Positions 37,348 to 47,591 are shown, counted from the first letter of the stretch. The stretch is DNA of 64,000 nucleotides from Formosa sp. (GCA_018673215.1 JABHDE010000037.1:1-64000), one strand, 5' to 3'. Numbers and translations: made by a program. The notes: generated from the sequence alone by a model not told the origin.

Positions 37348-38814
37348 ATGGCGTCTCATTACGAAGCACCTATCAGAAGACCATTAGTTACAGGGGAAAA
37401 ATCATATCATGATGTGACCTTGGACGTTGTTGCACCTGTTGAAGGGAAAGCAAACAAACTATGGTGGGTAGTATTTTCTATTGCACTTGCAGCTTTTAGC
37501 TGGGGAATAGGGTGTATGATTTATACCGTCTCTACGGGGATCGGTACTTGGGGTCTCAACAAAACCGTTGGTTGGGCTTGGGACATTACGAACTTCGTTT
37601 GGTGGGTTGGTATTGGACATGCAGGAACCCTCATTTCAGCAGTACTTTTATTATTCAGACAAAAATGGCGTATGGCGATCAACCGTTCTGCGGAAGCCAT
37701 GACTATTTTCTCTGTAATTCAAGCAGGATTGTTCCCAATCATTCACATGGGTCGTCCATGGTTAGCATACTGGGTATTGCCAATTCCAAATCAATTCGGG
37801 TCCTTATGGGTTAACTTTAATTCGCCTTTATTGTGGGATGTATTTGCAATCTCTACATACTTATCTGTATCACTTGTATTTTGGTGGACAGGATTATTGC
37901 CAGATTTTGCAATGATTAGAGATCGTGCCGTAAGACCTTTCCAAAAGAAAATCTACTCCTTATTAAGTTTTGGATGGAGTGGACGTGCAAAAGATTGGCA
38001 ACGTTTCGAAGAAGTATCATTGGTACTTGCAGGACTTGCAACTCCTTTGGTATTATCGGTACACACGATTGTATCTTTTGATTTCGCAACCTCTGTAATT
38101 CCGGGATGGCATACAACGATTTTTCCACCCTACTTTGTAGCCGGTGCAATTTTCTCTGGATTTGCCATGGTAAATACCTTACTAATTATCATGCGTAAAG
38201 TATGTAGTCTTGAAGATTATATCACTGTTCAACACATCGAATTGATGAATATCGTGATCATGATTACGGGATCTATTGTTGGAGTTGCTTATATCACAGA
38301 ATTATTTATCGCTTGGTATTCAGGAGTTGAATACGAACAATATGCATTCTTAAACAGAGCAACAGGTCCTTATGCTTGGGCCTACTGGGCAATGATGTCA
38401 TGTAATGTATTTTCACCACAATTTATGTGGTTCAAAAGACTCAGAACAAGTATTATGTTCTCATTCTTTATATCCATTGTTGTAAATATTGGAATGTGGT
38501 TTGAGCGTTTTGTGATTATTGTAACCTCTCTTCACAGAGATTACTTACCATCTTCATGGACAATGTTCTCACCAACGTTTGTAGATATCGGAATATTCAT
38601 AGGAACCATTGGATTCTTCTTTGTATTGTTCCTACTGTATGCTCGAACGTTCCCAGTGATTGCACAAGCTGAAGTCAAAACAATATTAAAGTCGTCTGGA
38701 CAACGTTATAAAAATATTAGAGAAGCAGGTGGAAGCTTGGTAGGAACCGGTTCAGATGACCGAACAGCCCCTAAGTCAAAACCAGTAAAAACACCTAAAA
38801 AGAAAAAAGAGTAG
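37348..38814 (+). CDS. actC: Alternative complex III NrfD-like quinol-binding subunit (ActC)
   Basis: Polytopic inner-membrane subunit of the NrfD/PsrC family with about ten hydrophobic helices in 488 aa. Stretches such as WWVGIGHAGTLISAVLLLF and PIIHMGRPWLAYWV are typical of this family and form the quinol site. The C-terminus is a basic cytoplasmic tail (KTPKKKKE). It lies 26 bp after actB and 3 bp before actD, within the actABCDEF run. Confidence 0.94.
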   Translation: MASHYEAPIRRPLVTGEKSYHDVTLDVVAPVEGKANKLWWVVFSIALAAFSWGIGCMIYTVSTGIGTWGLNKTVGWAWDITNFVWWVGIGHAGTLISAVLLLFRQKWRMAINRSAEAMTIFSVIQAGLFPIIHMGRPWLAYWVLPIPNQFGSLWVNFNSPLLWDVFAISTYLSVSLVFWWTGLLPDFAMIRDRAVRPFQKKIYSLLSFGWSGRAKDWQRFEEVSLVLAGLATPLVLSVHTIVSFDFATSVIPGWHTTIFPPYFVAGAIFSGFAMVNTLLIIMRKVCSLEDYITVQHIELMNIVIMITGSIVGVAYITELFIAWYSGVEYEQYAFLNRATGPYAWAYWAMMSCNVFSPQFMWFKRLRTSIMFSFFISIVVNIGMWFERFVIIVTSLHRDYLPSSWTMFSPTFVDIGIFIGTIGFFFVLFLLYARTFPVIAQAEVKTILKSSGQRYKNIREAGGSLVGTGSDDRTAPKSKPVKTPKKKKE

Positions 38815-38817
38815 CCT

Positions 38818-39351
38818 ATGGGATCTTCTAAAGTTATTCACGCACTATATACAGATGATGATGTCTTGTTAGCAGCCGTTAAAACTGTTAAGAACGAGAA
38901 GCATCATATCGAAGAGATATTTACGCCTTTTCCAGTCCATGGACTCGACAAAGCAATGGGATTAGAACCCACTCGAATTGCCATCGCCGCCTTTATGTAT
39001 GGCTGTGTTGGTTTGATTGTGGCGACCGTTATGATGAATTACATCATGATCGAAGACTGGCCTCAAAATATTGGTGGAAAACCAAGTTTTAGCTATATCG
39101 AAAACATGCCTGCATTTGTGCCAATTATGTTTGAGTTAACCGTCTTTTTTGCGGCGCACTTAATGGTGATTACATTTTATTTAAGAAGTAGAATGTGGCC
39201 ATTTAAAAATGCAGAAAATCCGGATCCAAGAACAACCGATGACCATTTTTTAATGGAAATCCCTGTTCATGATAATGAAAAAGAATTAAAAACCTTGCTG
39301 ACCAAAACAGGCGCAGTAGAGGTTCATATCGTCGAAAAAGAAGCACATTAG
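38818..39351 (+). CDS. actD: Alternative complex III subunit ActD (DUF3341)
   Basis: A 177 aa subunit with a cytoplasmic N-terminal domain (HALYTDDDVLLAAVKTV to IEEIFTPFPVHGLDKAMGL, the DUF3341 signature) and two transmembrane helices (about 60-80 and 100-125). It helps to anchor the complex; no cofactor ligands are seen. Spaced 3 and 4 bp from its neighbours, so co-transcribed. Confidence 0.92.
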   Translation: MGSSKVIHALYTDDDVLLAAVKTVKNEKHHIEEIFTPFPVHGLDKAMGLEPTRIAIAAFMYGCVGLIVATVMMNYIMIEDWPQNIGGKPSFSYIENMPAFVPIMFELTVFFAAHLMVITFYLRSRMWPFKNAENPDPRTTDDHFLMEIPVHDNEKELKTLLTKTGAVEVHIVEKEAH

Positions 39352-39355
39352 TATT

Positions 39356-39907
39356 ATGAAAAGTGTATCAAAAATAATCGTCTTAGCATTGGTTTTTATC
39401 ACTGTTTTTTCATGTCAAAATGATAACAGTCCAAACTACCAATACTTTCCAAACATGTACGCACCAATAGGTTATGAAGCTTATGGTGAATACGATGTTT
39501 TTCCAAATTCACAAGAGGCCCTATTACCTGTTGAAGGAACGATCTCTAGAGGTCATTCTTTGTATGAATATGAAAACACAAACGAAGGCTACGCAGCAGC
39601 ACTTTCAGATTTAAAATCTCCAATAGCATCTGCGGAATTAGACGCCAAAAGAGGAAAAGAGCTGTATGAAATCTATTGTGGAATTTGTCATGGGAACAAA
39701 GGGGCTGGACTCGGAAAGCTCGTTAAAAGAGAAAAAATTCTTGGGGTACCAAGTTATGCAGATAGAGATATTACCGAAGGAAGTATTTACCACGTTATAT
39801 ATTACGGTAAAAACTCCATGGGATCCTATGCAAATTTATTGAATGAGGAAGAACGTTGGCAAGTGACTGCTTACGTTGAAACTCTTAGAGCAGAATTAAA
39901 AAAATAA
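39356..39907 (+). CDS. actE: Alternative complex III mono-heme cytochrome c lipoprotein (ActE)
   Basis: Periplasmic cytochrome c anchored by a lipid: signal MKSVSKIIVLALVFITVFSC ends in the lipobox Cys. One heme site, CGICHGNKGAG, and a distal Met ligand candidate in YGKNSMGSYANLL. At 183 aa it matches ActE and can hand electrons to the oxidase encoded downstream. Confidence 0.93.
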   Translation: MKSVSKIIVLALVFITVFSCQNDNSPNYQYFPNMYAPIGYEAYGEYDVFPNSQEALLPVEGTISRGHSLYEYENTNEGYAAALSDLKSPIASAELDAKRGKELYEIYCGICHGNKGAGLGKLVKREKILGVPSYADRDITEGSIYHVIYYGKNSMGSYANLLNEEERWQVTAYVETLRAELKK

Positions 39908-39931
39908 GAAAAGTAAAACATTTATATCAAC

Positions 39932-41320
39932 ATGTACACGTTTTCAAAAAGACTTAAAATTGTTTCCCTCGCACTGTTCGTTATTGGCGCAATAGGATGG
40001 GGTACAAGCTATGTAGCAACACACGGACTCACCCTTGATGATGTAAAAGTACTCCTAGCAGAAGAAAATTCTCACCATGGAGCAGATGCTTCTCATGGCG
40101 AAGCAACGCATCATGACGTTCAAACAGACGCCGAGGCGCATGCAGCCATGATGCATTCCACACACGATTCTGAAAGCCATACGGAAGAATCACATGGATC
40201 TGAAGCACACAGCGACGATGCGCATGCAGAACATGTGTTGCACCAAATGCACAACAGACCTTATGCCGCTTTGTATATAGCAGCTTTCTTCTTTTTTATG
40301 ATTTCTTTAGGGGTTCTTGCCTTTTATGGGATTCAATATGCAGCTCAAGCTGGATGGTCACCCGTATTATTTAGAGTGATGGAAGCTATCACTTATTACG
40401 TTTTACCTGGTGGGTTAATCGTTTTAGGAATTGCATTGTGGGCAGGAGATCACATCTTTATTTGGATGGATCCAGAAGTCGTGGCACATGACGAACTTAT
40501 TCAAGCAAAATCAGGTTGGTTAGATAAAACTTGGTTTGCTATTAGAGGTTTGATCTTTATCACAGGATGGAGTTTGTACCGTTATTTTTCTCGTAAATTT
40601 TCACTTGCTCAAGATCAGGCGGATGTGAATGACAATAGCAATTTTAAAAAGAATTTTAGAATCTCGGCAGCATTTTTAGTATTTTATATCTACACAGAAT
40701 CAATCATGTCTTGGGACTGGATTATGAGTGTGGATCCACACTGGTTCAGTACTCTATTTGGATGGTATGTATTTGCTAGTATGTTTGTGAGTGGTATTAC
40801 TGTGATTGCCTTAATTACAATCTATTTAAAATCTAAAGGATTGATGGAATTTGTAAACGACAGTCACCTTCACGATTTAGCAAAATTTATGTTCGCTATT
40901 AGTGTGTTTTGGACTTATTTATGGTTCTCTCAATTCATGCTTATTTGGTATGCGAATATCCCTGAAGAAGTAACGTATTTTGTAACTCGTATAGAAGACT
41001 ATAACTTGCCGTTCTTTGGGATGATTATTCTAAACTTTATTTTCCCATTCCTAGTCCTCATGAATAGCGATTACAAACGTGTGCCATGGTTTATAGTTAT
41101 GGCGGGTATTATAATTTTATTCGGACACTATATTGATGTTTTCAATATGATTATGCCGGCAACAGTAGGAGATCGATGGTTTATCGGCGTTCCTGAAATT
41201 AGTGCTGTACTATTGTTTTTAGGATTGTTCTTATTCATTGTTTTTTATGCGCTTTCAAAAGCACCATTATTAGCAAAAGGAAATCCTTTTATCAAAGAAA
41301 GTGAACACTTTCATTATTAA
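39932..41320 (+). CDS. actF: Alternative complex III subunit ActF, with His-rich loop
   Basis: Second NrfD-like membrane subunit with about ten helices. Family stretches include YTESIMSWDWIMSVDPHWFS and FWTYLWFSQFMLIWYANIPE. Between the first and second helices (about residues 40-105) there is a low-complexity loop rich in His, Glu, Asp, Ser and Ala with about 15 His in 65 residues, on the periplasmic side by the predicted topology. The loop is longer than needed for the fold and might bind Cu or Zn. It is 24 bp after actE. Confidence 0.92.
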   Translation: MYTFSKRLKIVSLALFVIGAIGWGTSYVATHGLTLDDVKVLLAEENSHHGADASHGEATHHDVQTDAEAHAAMMHSTHDSESHTEESHGSEAHSDDAHAEHVLHQMHNRPYAALYIAAFFFFMISLGVLAFYGIQYAAQAGWSPVLFRVMEAITYYVLPGGLIVLGIALWAGDHIFIWMDPEVVAHDELIQAKSGWLDKTWFAIRGLIFITGWSLYRYFSRKFSLAQDQADVNDNSNFKKNFRISAAFLVFYIYTESIMSWDWIMSVDPHWFSTLFGWYVFASMFVSGITVIALITIYLKSKGLMEFVNDSHLHDLAKFMFAISVFWTYLWFSQFMLIWYANIPEEVTYFVTRIEDYNLPFFGMIILNFIFPFLVLMNSDYKRVPWFIVMAGIIILFGHYIDVFNMIMPATVGDRWFIGVPEISAVLLFLGLFLFIVFYALSKAPLLAKGNPFIKESEHFHY

Positions 41321-41348
41321 TTAAAATTTAAAAAGACAACATATAACG

Positions 41349-42419
41349 ATGACTGGCTTATTAACAATCTTAATTTTATTAGGGATCACTATTGCAATTT
41401 GGCAAATGGTCAAAATCTTTGATTTAGCACAAGTAAATAAAGATATATCTCAAGTAGCGAACGATGGAGACAACAAAGTTCAAGGATACCTAATGTTAGC
41501 CTTTTTAGGCTTTATATATGGAATTACAATTGTGTCGTTTGCACTTTGGGGGGATCTACCATTAACCTCCAACTCTGCTTCCGAACATGGACCTGAAATT
41601 GATCGTTTAATGATCATTTCTATGGTGGTGATTTTTATTGTACAAACAATCACACAATTTTTACTTCACTACTTCGCCTTTAAATACAAAGGCGAAAAAG
41701 GACGTAAAGCATTATTTTATGCAGACAATGACAAGCTAGAATTTATTTGGACGGTGATTCCTGTAATCGTATTAGCAGGACTCATCATGTATGGCTTGTT
41801 CACATGGACAGACATCATGACTATTGATGAAGACGAAGACCCAATTGTTGTAGAACTGTATGCGCAACAATTTAACTGGAAAGCGCGCTATGCTGGAGAA
41901 GACAACGTTTTAGGGAAAGCCAATGTGAGACTTATCAATCTTGACAATGCCAATATTTTAGGTCTAGACGAATCAGATCCAAATGCACAAGATGATATAA
42001 TAACCACTGAATTACACCTCCCAGTAGGAGTTCCAGTATTATTTAAAATGCGTTCTCAAGACGTTTTACACTCAGCTTATATGCCTCACTTTAGAGCACA
42101 AATGAACTGTGTGCCTGGGATGATTACTCAATTTGCATTCACGCCAACAGTGACTACAGAAGAAATGCGATTGAACCCAGACATTTACGAAAAAGTAAGA
42201 AACATCAATAAAATCAGAGTGAATAAAAGTAAAAAACTACAAGCTAAGGGCGAAGAACCATTAGATAGCTATGAGTTTGACTACCTATTACTTTGTAATA
42301 AAATATGTGGAAAGTCGCACTACAACATGCAAATGAAAATTATTGTAGAGTCGGAAGAAGACTACAAGGCATGGTTACAAGAACAAAAATTATTCAAGAA
42401 CTCTTTAGTTCAAAATTAA
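41349..42419 (+). CDS. coxB: Cytochrome c oxidase subunit II
   Basis: CuA-bearing subunit of the terminal heme-copper oxidase. It has an N-terminal signal/helix, a second and a third hydrophobic segment (near 45-65 and 90-110), another at 135-155, then the cupredoxin domain. CuA ligands are seen as DVLHSAYMPHF (His) and CNKICGKSHYNM (Cys, Cys, His, Met). There is no fused cytochrome c domain, so electrons must come from a separate carrier such as ActE. Length 356 aa. It lies 29 bp after actF and before coxA. Confidence 0.95.
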   Translation: MTGLLTILILLGITIAIWQMVKIFDLAQVNKDISQVANDGDNKVQGYLMLAFLGFIYGITIVSFALWGDLPLTSNSASEHGPEIDRLMIISMVVIFIVQTITQFLLHYFAFKYKGEKGRKALFYADNDKLEFIWTVIPVIVLAGLIMYGLFTWTDIMTIDEDEDPIVVELYAQQFNWKARYAGEDNVLGKANVRLINLDNANILGLDESDPNAQDDIITTELHLPVGVPVLFKMRSQDVLHSAYMPHFRAQMNCVPGMITQFAFTPTVTTEEMRLNPDIYEKVRNINKIRVNKSKKLQAKGEEPLDSYEFDYLLLCNKICGKSHYNMQMKIIVESEEDYKAWLQEQKLFKNSLVQN

Positions 42420-42446
42420 AAATTAAAGAAATAACAATATAAGATT

Positions 42447-44240
42447 ATGTCAGCACAGGTAGATACTCACGCACACCAAGACGATCATGGACATCATCCC
42501 AAAGAAACTTTTATAACAAAGTACATCTTTTGTCAGGATCACAAGATGATTGCTAAGCAGTATTTAATTACTGGAGTAATCATGGGAGTGATTGGGATTT
42601 TAATGTCTCTTTTGATGCGTATGCAAATCGCATGGCCAACACAACCAAACCCAATCTTTGAAACCCTTTTAGGCAAGTGGGCACCAGGCGGTGTGATGGA
42701 TGCAGATATCTATTTAGCCTTGGTCACCATTCACGGAACCATCATGGTATTCTTTGTATTGACGGCTGGTTTGAGTGGAACCTTTAGTAACTTATTAATT
42801 CCCTTGCAAATTGGTGCAAGAGATATGGCCTCTGGATTCCTTAACATGGTCTCTTATTGGTTATTCTTTTTGTCAAGTGTTATAATGGTTGCCTCTTTCT
42901 TTGTAGAAGCAGGGCCAGCAGCAGCTGGATGGACGATTTATCCTCCGTTGAGCGCATTGCCATTAGCACAAGGAGGTTCTGGAGCAGGAATGACTCTATG
43001 GTTAGTATCAATGGCAATCTTTATCGCCTCCTCTTTATTAGGATCTTTAAATTATATCGTAACCGTTTTAAACCTTAGAACAAAAGGGATGTCAATGACA
43101 AGATTGCCATTGACAATATGGGCATTTTTTATCACAGCTGTGATTGGAGTCGTGTCTTTCCCAGTCCTATTATCTGCTGCATTGTTATTAATTATGGACC
43201 GTAGTTTTGGAACTTCATTCTTTTTATCAGATATATTTATTCAAGGTGAAGTATTGCATTACCAAGGTGGATCTCCAGTATTATTCGAACACTTGTTCTG
43301 GTTCTTAGGTCACCCAGAAGTATACATTGTATTACTTCCTGCCTTAGGAATTACATCTGAAGTCATCGCAACAAACTCACGGAAACCTATTTTTGGCTAC
43401 CGAGCGATGGTCGCTTCTATTTTGGCGATTGCTTTCTTGTCAACGATTGTATGGGGACACCATATGTTTATCTCAGGAATGAATCCATTTTTAGGATCTG
43501 TATTTACATTTACAACCTTATTAATTGCCATACCATCGGCAGTCAAAGCATTTAACTATATCACCACACTGTGGAAAGGGAATCTACAATTGAATCCAGC
43601 CATGCTATTTTCAATTGGTTTGGTATCGACTTTTATTACAGGTGGATTGACGGGGATTATTCTCGGAGATAGTGCTTTAGATATCAATGTTCACGACACT
43701 TATTTTGTAGTAGCACACTTCCATTTAGTAATGGGGATATCAGCGCTCTACGGATTGTTTGCAGGAGTTTACCATTGGTTCCCAAAAATGTTTGGTCGTA
43801 TGATGAATAAAAACTTAGGATACATTCACTTCTGGGTGACGGCGATTTGTGCTTATGGCGTATTTTTCCCAATGCACTTTATTGGAATGGCAGGACTGCC
43901 AAGACGTTATTACACCAACAGTAACTTCCCATTATTTGATGATACTTCAAACGTTCAAATACTAATTACCGTATTTGCACTTGTCGGAGGATTGTTTCAA
44001 TTGGTATTCTTATGGAACTTCTTTCATAGCATGTTCTATGGTAAAAAAGCAGAACAAAATCCTTGGAGGTCTAACACATTAGAGTGGACAACACCAGTAG
44101 AACATATGCATGGAAACTGGCCAGGAGAAATTCCTCATGTACACCGTTGGGCTTATGACTACAGCAAACCGGGTCACGATGAAGATTTTGTACAACAACA
44201 CGTCCCTTTAAAAGAAGGAGAAGAAGAACTACAACATTAG
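42447..44240 (+). CDS. coxA: Cytochrome c oxidase subunit I
   Basis: Catalytic subunit that reduces O2 and pumps protons. Twelve or more helices over 597 aa. Active-site landmarks: HPEVYIVLLPALG (CuB His and the cross-linked Tyr), WGHHMF (two CuB His) and HDTYFVVAHFHLVMG (heme ligands). HPEVY places it in the A-family of oxidases. The N-terminus is His-rich (VDTHAHQDDHGHHPKE). No subunit III gene follows; a terminator ends the cluster. Confidence 0.97.
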   Translation: MSAQVDTHAHQDDHGHHPKETFITKYIFCQDHKMIAKQYLITGVIMGVIGILMSLLMRMQIAWPTQPNPIFETLLGKWAPGGVMDADIYLALVTIHGTIMVFFVLTAGLSGTFSNLLIPLQIGARDMASGFLNMVSYWLFFLSSVIMVASFFVEAGPAAAGWTIYPPLSALPLAQGGSGAGMTLWLVSMAIFIASSLLGSLNYIVTVLNLRTKGMSMTRLPLTIWAFFITAVIGVVSFPVLLSAALLLIMDRSFGTSFFLSDIFIQGEVLHYQGGSPVLFEHLFWFLGHPEVYIVLLPALGITSEVIATNSRKPIFGYRAMVASILAIAFLSTIVWGHHMFISGMNPFLGSVFTFTTLLIAIPSAVKAFNYITTLWKGNLQLNPAMLFSIGLVSTFITGGLTGIILGDSALDINVHDTYFVVAHFHLVMGISALYGLFAGVYHWFPKMFGRMMNKNLGYIHFWVTAICAYGVFFPMHFIGMAGLPRRYYTNSNFPLFDDTSNVQILITVFALVGGLFQLVFLWNFFHSMFYGKKAEQNPWRSNTLEWTTPVEHMHGNWPGEIPHVHRWAYDYSKPGHDEDFVQQHVPLKEGEEELQH

Positions 44241-44266
44241 ATTGTTATAACTAAATAGTATATTTA

Positions 44267-44300
44267 AAAGCCTTTCTTAATACAAGAAAGGCTTTTTCTT
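44267..44300 (+). terminator. Intrinsic terminator of the act-cox cluster
   Basis: AAAAGCCTTTCTT (44267-44279) pairs perfectly with AAGAAAGGCTTTT (44284-44296) around an ATAC loop, followed by T-rich sequence. It lies 27 bp after coxA and 14 bp before ruvB; it may work in both directions. Confidence 0.85.
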
Positions 44301-44313
44301 TATATTTGTTTAT

Positions 44314-45336
44314 ATGAATGAAAATCTGGATCCAACCGACGACCATTTCTCAGCAGAAGAGCACGATATTGAAAAGGTATTAAGACCCCTTTCATTCGAT
44401 GATTTTGCAGGTCAAGACCAAGTTCTTGAAAACCTACAAATTTTTGTAAAAGCGGCAGTCGAGCGCGACGAAGCTTTGGACCACACCCTGTTCCATGGCC
44501 CTCCAGGCCTTGGAAAAACCACCCTTGCGCACATATTAGCCAATGAACTTGGCGTCGGCATTAAAGTCACTTCAGGTCCTGTATTGGATAAGCCTGGAGA
44601 CCTAGCAGGATTACTCACTAACCTGGAAGATAGAGATGTATTATTCATTGACGAAATTCACCGTCTGAGCCCAATTGTCGAAGAATACTTATACTCCGCT
44701 ATGGAGGATTATAAAATTGATATTATGATTGAATCGGGCCCTAATGCCCGTACGGTTCAAATCAACCTAAATCCTTTTACGTTAATAGGAGCAACAACCA
44801 GGTCTGGACTGTTAACCGCCCCCATGCGTGCCCGTTTTGGAATCAGCAGTCGCTTACAATATTACTCCACCGAGCTACTCTCAACGATACTTCAAAGGAG
44901 TGCAGAAATTTTAAAAGTACCCATCAGTGTTGAGGCATCTATAGAGATTGCAGGACGAAGCCGTGGAACGCCTCGGATTGCCAATGCATTATTACGCCGT
45001 GTAAGAGATTTTGCACAAATTAAAGGCAACGGAAAAATAGACATTGACATAGCCAAATTCGGACTCAAAGCCCTCAATGTAGATGCTCATGGACTCGATG
45101 AAATGGACAATAAAATTTTGACCACTATAATTGATAAATTCAAAGGAGGCCCTGTTGGTGTCACCACCATTGCAACTGCAGTGAGTGAAAGTCCAGAAAC
45201 CATCGAAGAAGTTTACGAACCTTTTCTCATACAACAAGGATTTATCATGCGAACCCCAAGAGGTCGTGAAGTCACCGATCTTGCCTATAAACACTTAGGA
45301 CGTATCAAAGGCGATATTCAAGGGGGACTTTTTTAG
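44314..45336 (+). CDS. ruvB: Holliday junction branch migration ATPase RuvB
   Basis: AAA+ hexameric motor that, with RuvA, moves Holliday junctions during recombination. The 340 aa protein has Walker [13 protein letters not shown], Walker [10 protein letters not shown], sensor [12 protein letters not shown], Arg finger PMRARFG, and the C-terminal winged helix ([17 protein letters not shown]). ruvA is about 5 kb away in this window (50075), so the two are not in one operon. Confidence 0.98.
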   Translation: MNENLDPTDDHFSAEEHDIEKVLRPLSFDDFAGQDQVLENLQIFVKAAVERDEALDHTLFHGPPGLGKTTLAHILANELGVGIKVTSGPVLDKPGDLAGLLTNLEDRDVLFIDEIHRLSPIVEEYLYSAMEDYKIDIMIESGPNARTVQINLNPFTLIGATTRSGLLTAPMRARFGISSRLQYYSTELLSTILQRSAEILKVPISVEASIEIAGRSRGTPRIANALLRRVRDFAQIKGNGKIDIDIAKFGLKALNVDAHGLDEMDNKILTTIIDKFKGGPVGVTTIATAVSESPETIEEVYEPFLIQQGFIMRTPRGREVTDLAYKHLGRIKGDIQGGLF

Positions 45337-45363
45337 GTTATTTTATAATAATGTCAGGCTGAG

Positions 45364-45380
45364 CCTACCGATAAGGTAGG
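45364..45380. repeat. Small palindromic repeat between ruvB and queG
   Basis: CCTACC-GATAA-GGTAGG forms a 6-bp perfect stem inside a short stretch (about 45352-45385) that looks like a dispersed intergenic repeat. No T-tract follows, so it is not a clear terminator. Confidence 0.45.
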
Positions 45381-45397
45381 TCAAGTGAGATATCCAG

Positions 45398-46324
45398 ATG
45401 AATTTAAAAAACCATTATACAAGCTTAATAAAAGCCGAGGCCAAACGTCTGGGGTTTTTATCTTGTGGTATGAGCAAGGCGGGTTTTTTAGAAGAAGAAG
45501 CACCCCGTTTAGAGTCTTGGCTCAAAAAAAATAGCCATGGCAAAATGCAGTACATGGAAAACCATTTTGATAAACGTCTGGATCCAACATTACTAGTAGA
45601 AGACTCCAAAAGCGTGGTTTCACTCATTTATAATTATTTTCCTGAAGAAACCCAACACGATCCTGAAGCACCAAAAATCAGTAAATATGCCTATGGTAGA
45701 GATTATCACTTTGTGATAAAAGACAAACTCAAACACCTTTTAGAATTTATTAAAGAAGAAATAGGCGAAGTTCACGGACGTGCATTTGTAGATTCTGCCC
45801 CCATTTTAGAAAAAGCATGGGCGAAGAAATCAGGACTTGGTTGGATAGGAAAACACAGTAATTTATTAACGCAACAAGTGGGGTCCTTCTATTTCATTGC
45901 AGAGCTGATTATTGATTTGGAGTTAGAGTACGACACCCCTGTAACCGACCACTGTGGCACCTGCACAGCCTGTATAGATGCTTGTCCAACCGAAGCCATT
46001 ACTTCAGAATATGGTGTGGATGGGAGCAAGTGTATTTCCTATTTTACCATAGAACTCAAAGAGCAAATTCCTTCTGAAATGAAAGGGCAGTTTGATAATT
46101 GGATGTTTGGATGTGATGTCTGTCAAGATGTATGTCCGTGGAACCGATTTTCAAAAGCGCACTCTGAGCCCTTGTTCAACCCAAAACCAGAATTGTTGTC
46201 CATGACCAAACAGGATTGGGAGGAAATTACACAAGATACCTTCAGTAAGGTGTTTCAACATTCAGCTGTGAAACGCACTAAGTTTTCAGGGTTAAAAAGA
46301 AATATTAAGTTTTTAAAGAGATAG
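45398..46324 (+). CDS. queG: Epoxyqueuosine reductase
   Basis: Cobalamin- and Fe-S-dependent enzyme for the last step of queuosine tRNA modification. The 308 aa protein has the N-terminal B12-binding QueG domain ([39 protein letters not shown]) and two 4Fe-4S motifs: [16 protein letters not shown], and [11 protein letters not shown]. The C-terminal end [11 protein letters not shown] is the family's usual end, so it is complete. Its last 20 bp overlap the 3' end of the convergent lacI gene. Confidence 0.96.
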   Translation: MNLKNHYTSLIKAEAKRLGFLSCGMSKAGFLEEEAPRLESWLKKNSHGKMQYMENHFDKRLDPTLLVEDSKSVVSLIYNYFPEETQHDPEAPKISKYAYGRDYHFVIKDKLKHLLEFIKEEIGEVHGRAFVDSAPILEKAWAKKSGLGWIGKHSNLLTQQVGSFYFIAELIIDLELEYDTPVTDHCGTCTACIDACPTEAITSEYGVDGSKCISYFTIELKEQIPSEMKGQFDNWMFGCDVCQDVCPWNRFSKAHSEPLFNPKPELLSMTKQDWEEITQDTFSKVFQHSAVKRTKFSGLKRNIKFLKR

Positions 46325-47348
46325 TTTTAGTAGATTCTCTTTTAATTAAATTCGTTTTTAGTTCTATAATTTTTGGGATAATTATTTTTTCTTTTTTGAC
46401 AGCTTTTAATTCTTTATATAATTGTTTAAAAGCTCTCTTTCCTATTTTAAAACCAGGTTGATCAATGGTCGTTAAAGAGGGCGTTATTGCAGATGACATA
46501 AACCAATTACTAAAGCCCACAATCGATATATCTTCAGGGATTTTAACCTTTCGTTTTCTAAATTCTGTTATTGCTCCTATAGCAACCATATCTGTATTGA
46601 TAAAAATACCGTCAACATCCTTATGCTCTTTTAGAAGACGCGCGGCATTAATTTTTCCTTCTTCAAAACTTTTGTCTCCACATTGGCATATATAAACTAA
46701 AGATGGATCGTAAGAGAGTCCGTTATCTATCAGTGCTTTTTTATATCCTAAAAATCTATCAATAGAGTTTTGAGGTAATAAGGGGCCTCTAAAATGAGCA
46801 ATTCTTTTACATCCAGTATCTATTAAATGTTGTGTAGCAATGTATGCTGCTTTTCTATCATCAATTATAATTTTCGAACATTTAACTATTTTCGCGATTT
46901 TATCAAACATGACTAGCGGTTTGTTTTGATCAATTACATCCGTTAAATGCTTGAAATCGGCTGTCTCATTGGCGATGGATATAAGTATTCCATCAACACG
47001 CTTGTCAATTAGAAGGTTAATTTGTTTTTTTTCCAACTCATAAGATTCGTTAGATTGAAGTATAATGACTAAATATCCTTTTTTTTCTGCCTGACTTATA
47101 ATTCCTTTAATTACGTTCGAGAAAAAGTGATGTACTATTTCTGGAATAATGATTCCAATTGTTTTTGACTCTTTTGTTCTTAGGTTAACAGCAAAAGAAT
47201 TAGGTTTATAATTAAGGGTTTTGGCTAACTCTTTAACCATAGCCTTTGTTTTTTTACTCACATCGGGGTAATCTTTTAATGCTTTAGAAACTGTAGGGAT
47301 AGAAATCCCTAAAGTTTCAGCTATCTGTCTTAATGTTGTTGGAGTCAT
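46305..47348 (-). CDS. LacI family transcriptional regulator (solo)
   Basis: One-component sugar-responsive regulator of 347 aa: helix-turn-helix [20 protein letters not shown], hinge ([20 protein letters not shown]) and a periplasmic-binding-protein-like effector domain. Family members end shortly after a motif like LIKREST; here the frame continues TKTISLKT into antisense of the queG end, as if its own stop was lost. No sugar genes are adjacent. Its 5' end abuts a truncated gamma-glutamyltranspeptidase fragment. These signs suggest that the gene was moved into this place. An imperfect operator-like repeat TAGAA-N5-TTCTA lies at 47359-47373, just before the start. Confidence 0.92.
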   Translation of the reverse strand: MTPTTLRQIAETLGISIPTVSKALKDYPDVSKKTKAMVKELAKTLNYKPNSFAVNLRTKESKTIGIIIPEIVHHFFSNVIKGIISQAEKKGYLVIILQSNESYELEKKQINLLIDKRVDGILISIANETADFKHLTDVIDQNKPLVMFDKIAKIVKCSKIIIDDRKAAYIATQHLIDTGCKRIAHFRGPLLPQNSIDRFLGYKKALIDNGLSYDPSLVYICQCGDKSFEEGKINAARLLKEHKDVDGIFINTDMVAIGAITEFRKRKVKIPEDISIVGFSNWFMSSAITPSLTTIDQPGFKIGKRAFKQLYKELKAVKKEKIIIPKIIELKTNLIKRESTKTISLKT

Positions 47349-47375
47349 AGTTGTTTTCTAGAATCGGTTTCTACA

Positions 47376-47591
47376 CCCCGATTTCACCACCAATGGTTGC
47401 CAGACAACATCAAATTTGAAACCTCCTTTGATGATACCATAACTTTTCAATCACTCAAAAAACTAGGCTATGCTATTGATCAAACGAATTCACCGATTAT
47501 AGGAAAAGTAGATGCCATTTTGGTATTGTCTGACGGCAAATTAGAAGGAGGCGCAGACCCAAGAGGTGACGATACGGCTGTTGGGTTTTAG
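47376..47591 (+). pseudogene. 3' remnant of gamma-glutamyltranspeptidase
   Basis: About 71 codons that read as the end of the small subunit of gamma-glutamyltranspeptidase: PRFHHQWLPDNIKFE at the start and GKLEGGADPRGDDTAVGF at the stop, both family C-terminal signatures. The catalytic Thr and everything before it are absent; the reading frame has no proper start, and the lacI gene begins 28 bp upstream on the other strand. It is thus a truncated, non-functional remnant, not a small gene. The following gap to maeB (47592-47713) holds only a -7-like box. Confidence 0.8.

Noticed and set aside
47397-47591. Independent 64 aa gene starting at TTG 47397
   Set aside because: Its sequence is the C-terminal end of gamma-glutamyltranspeptidase and homology continues upstream of the TTG, so it is a remnant.
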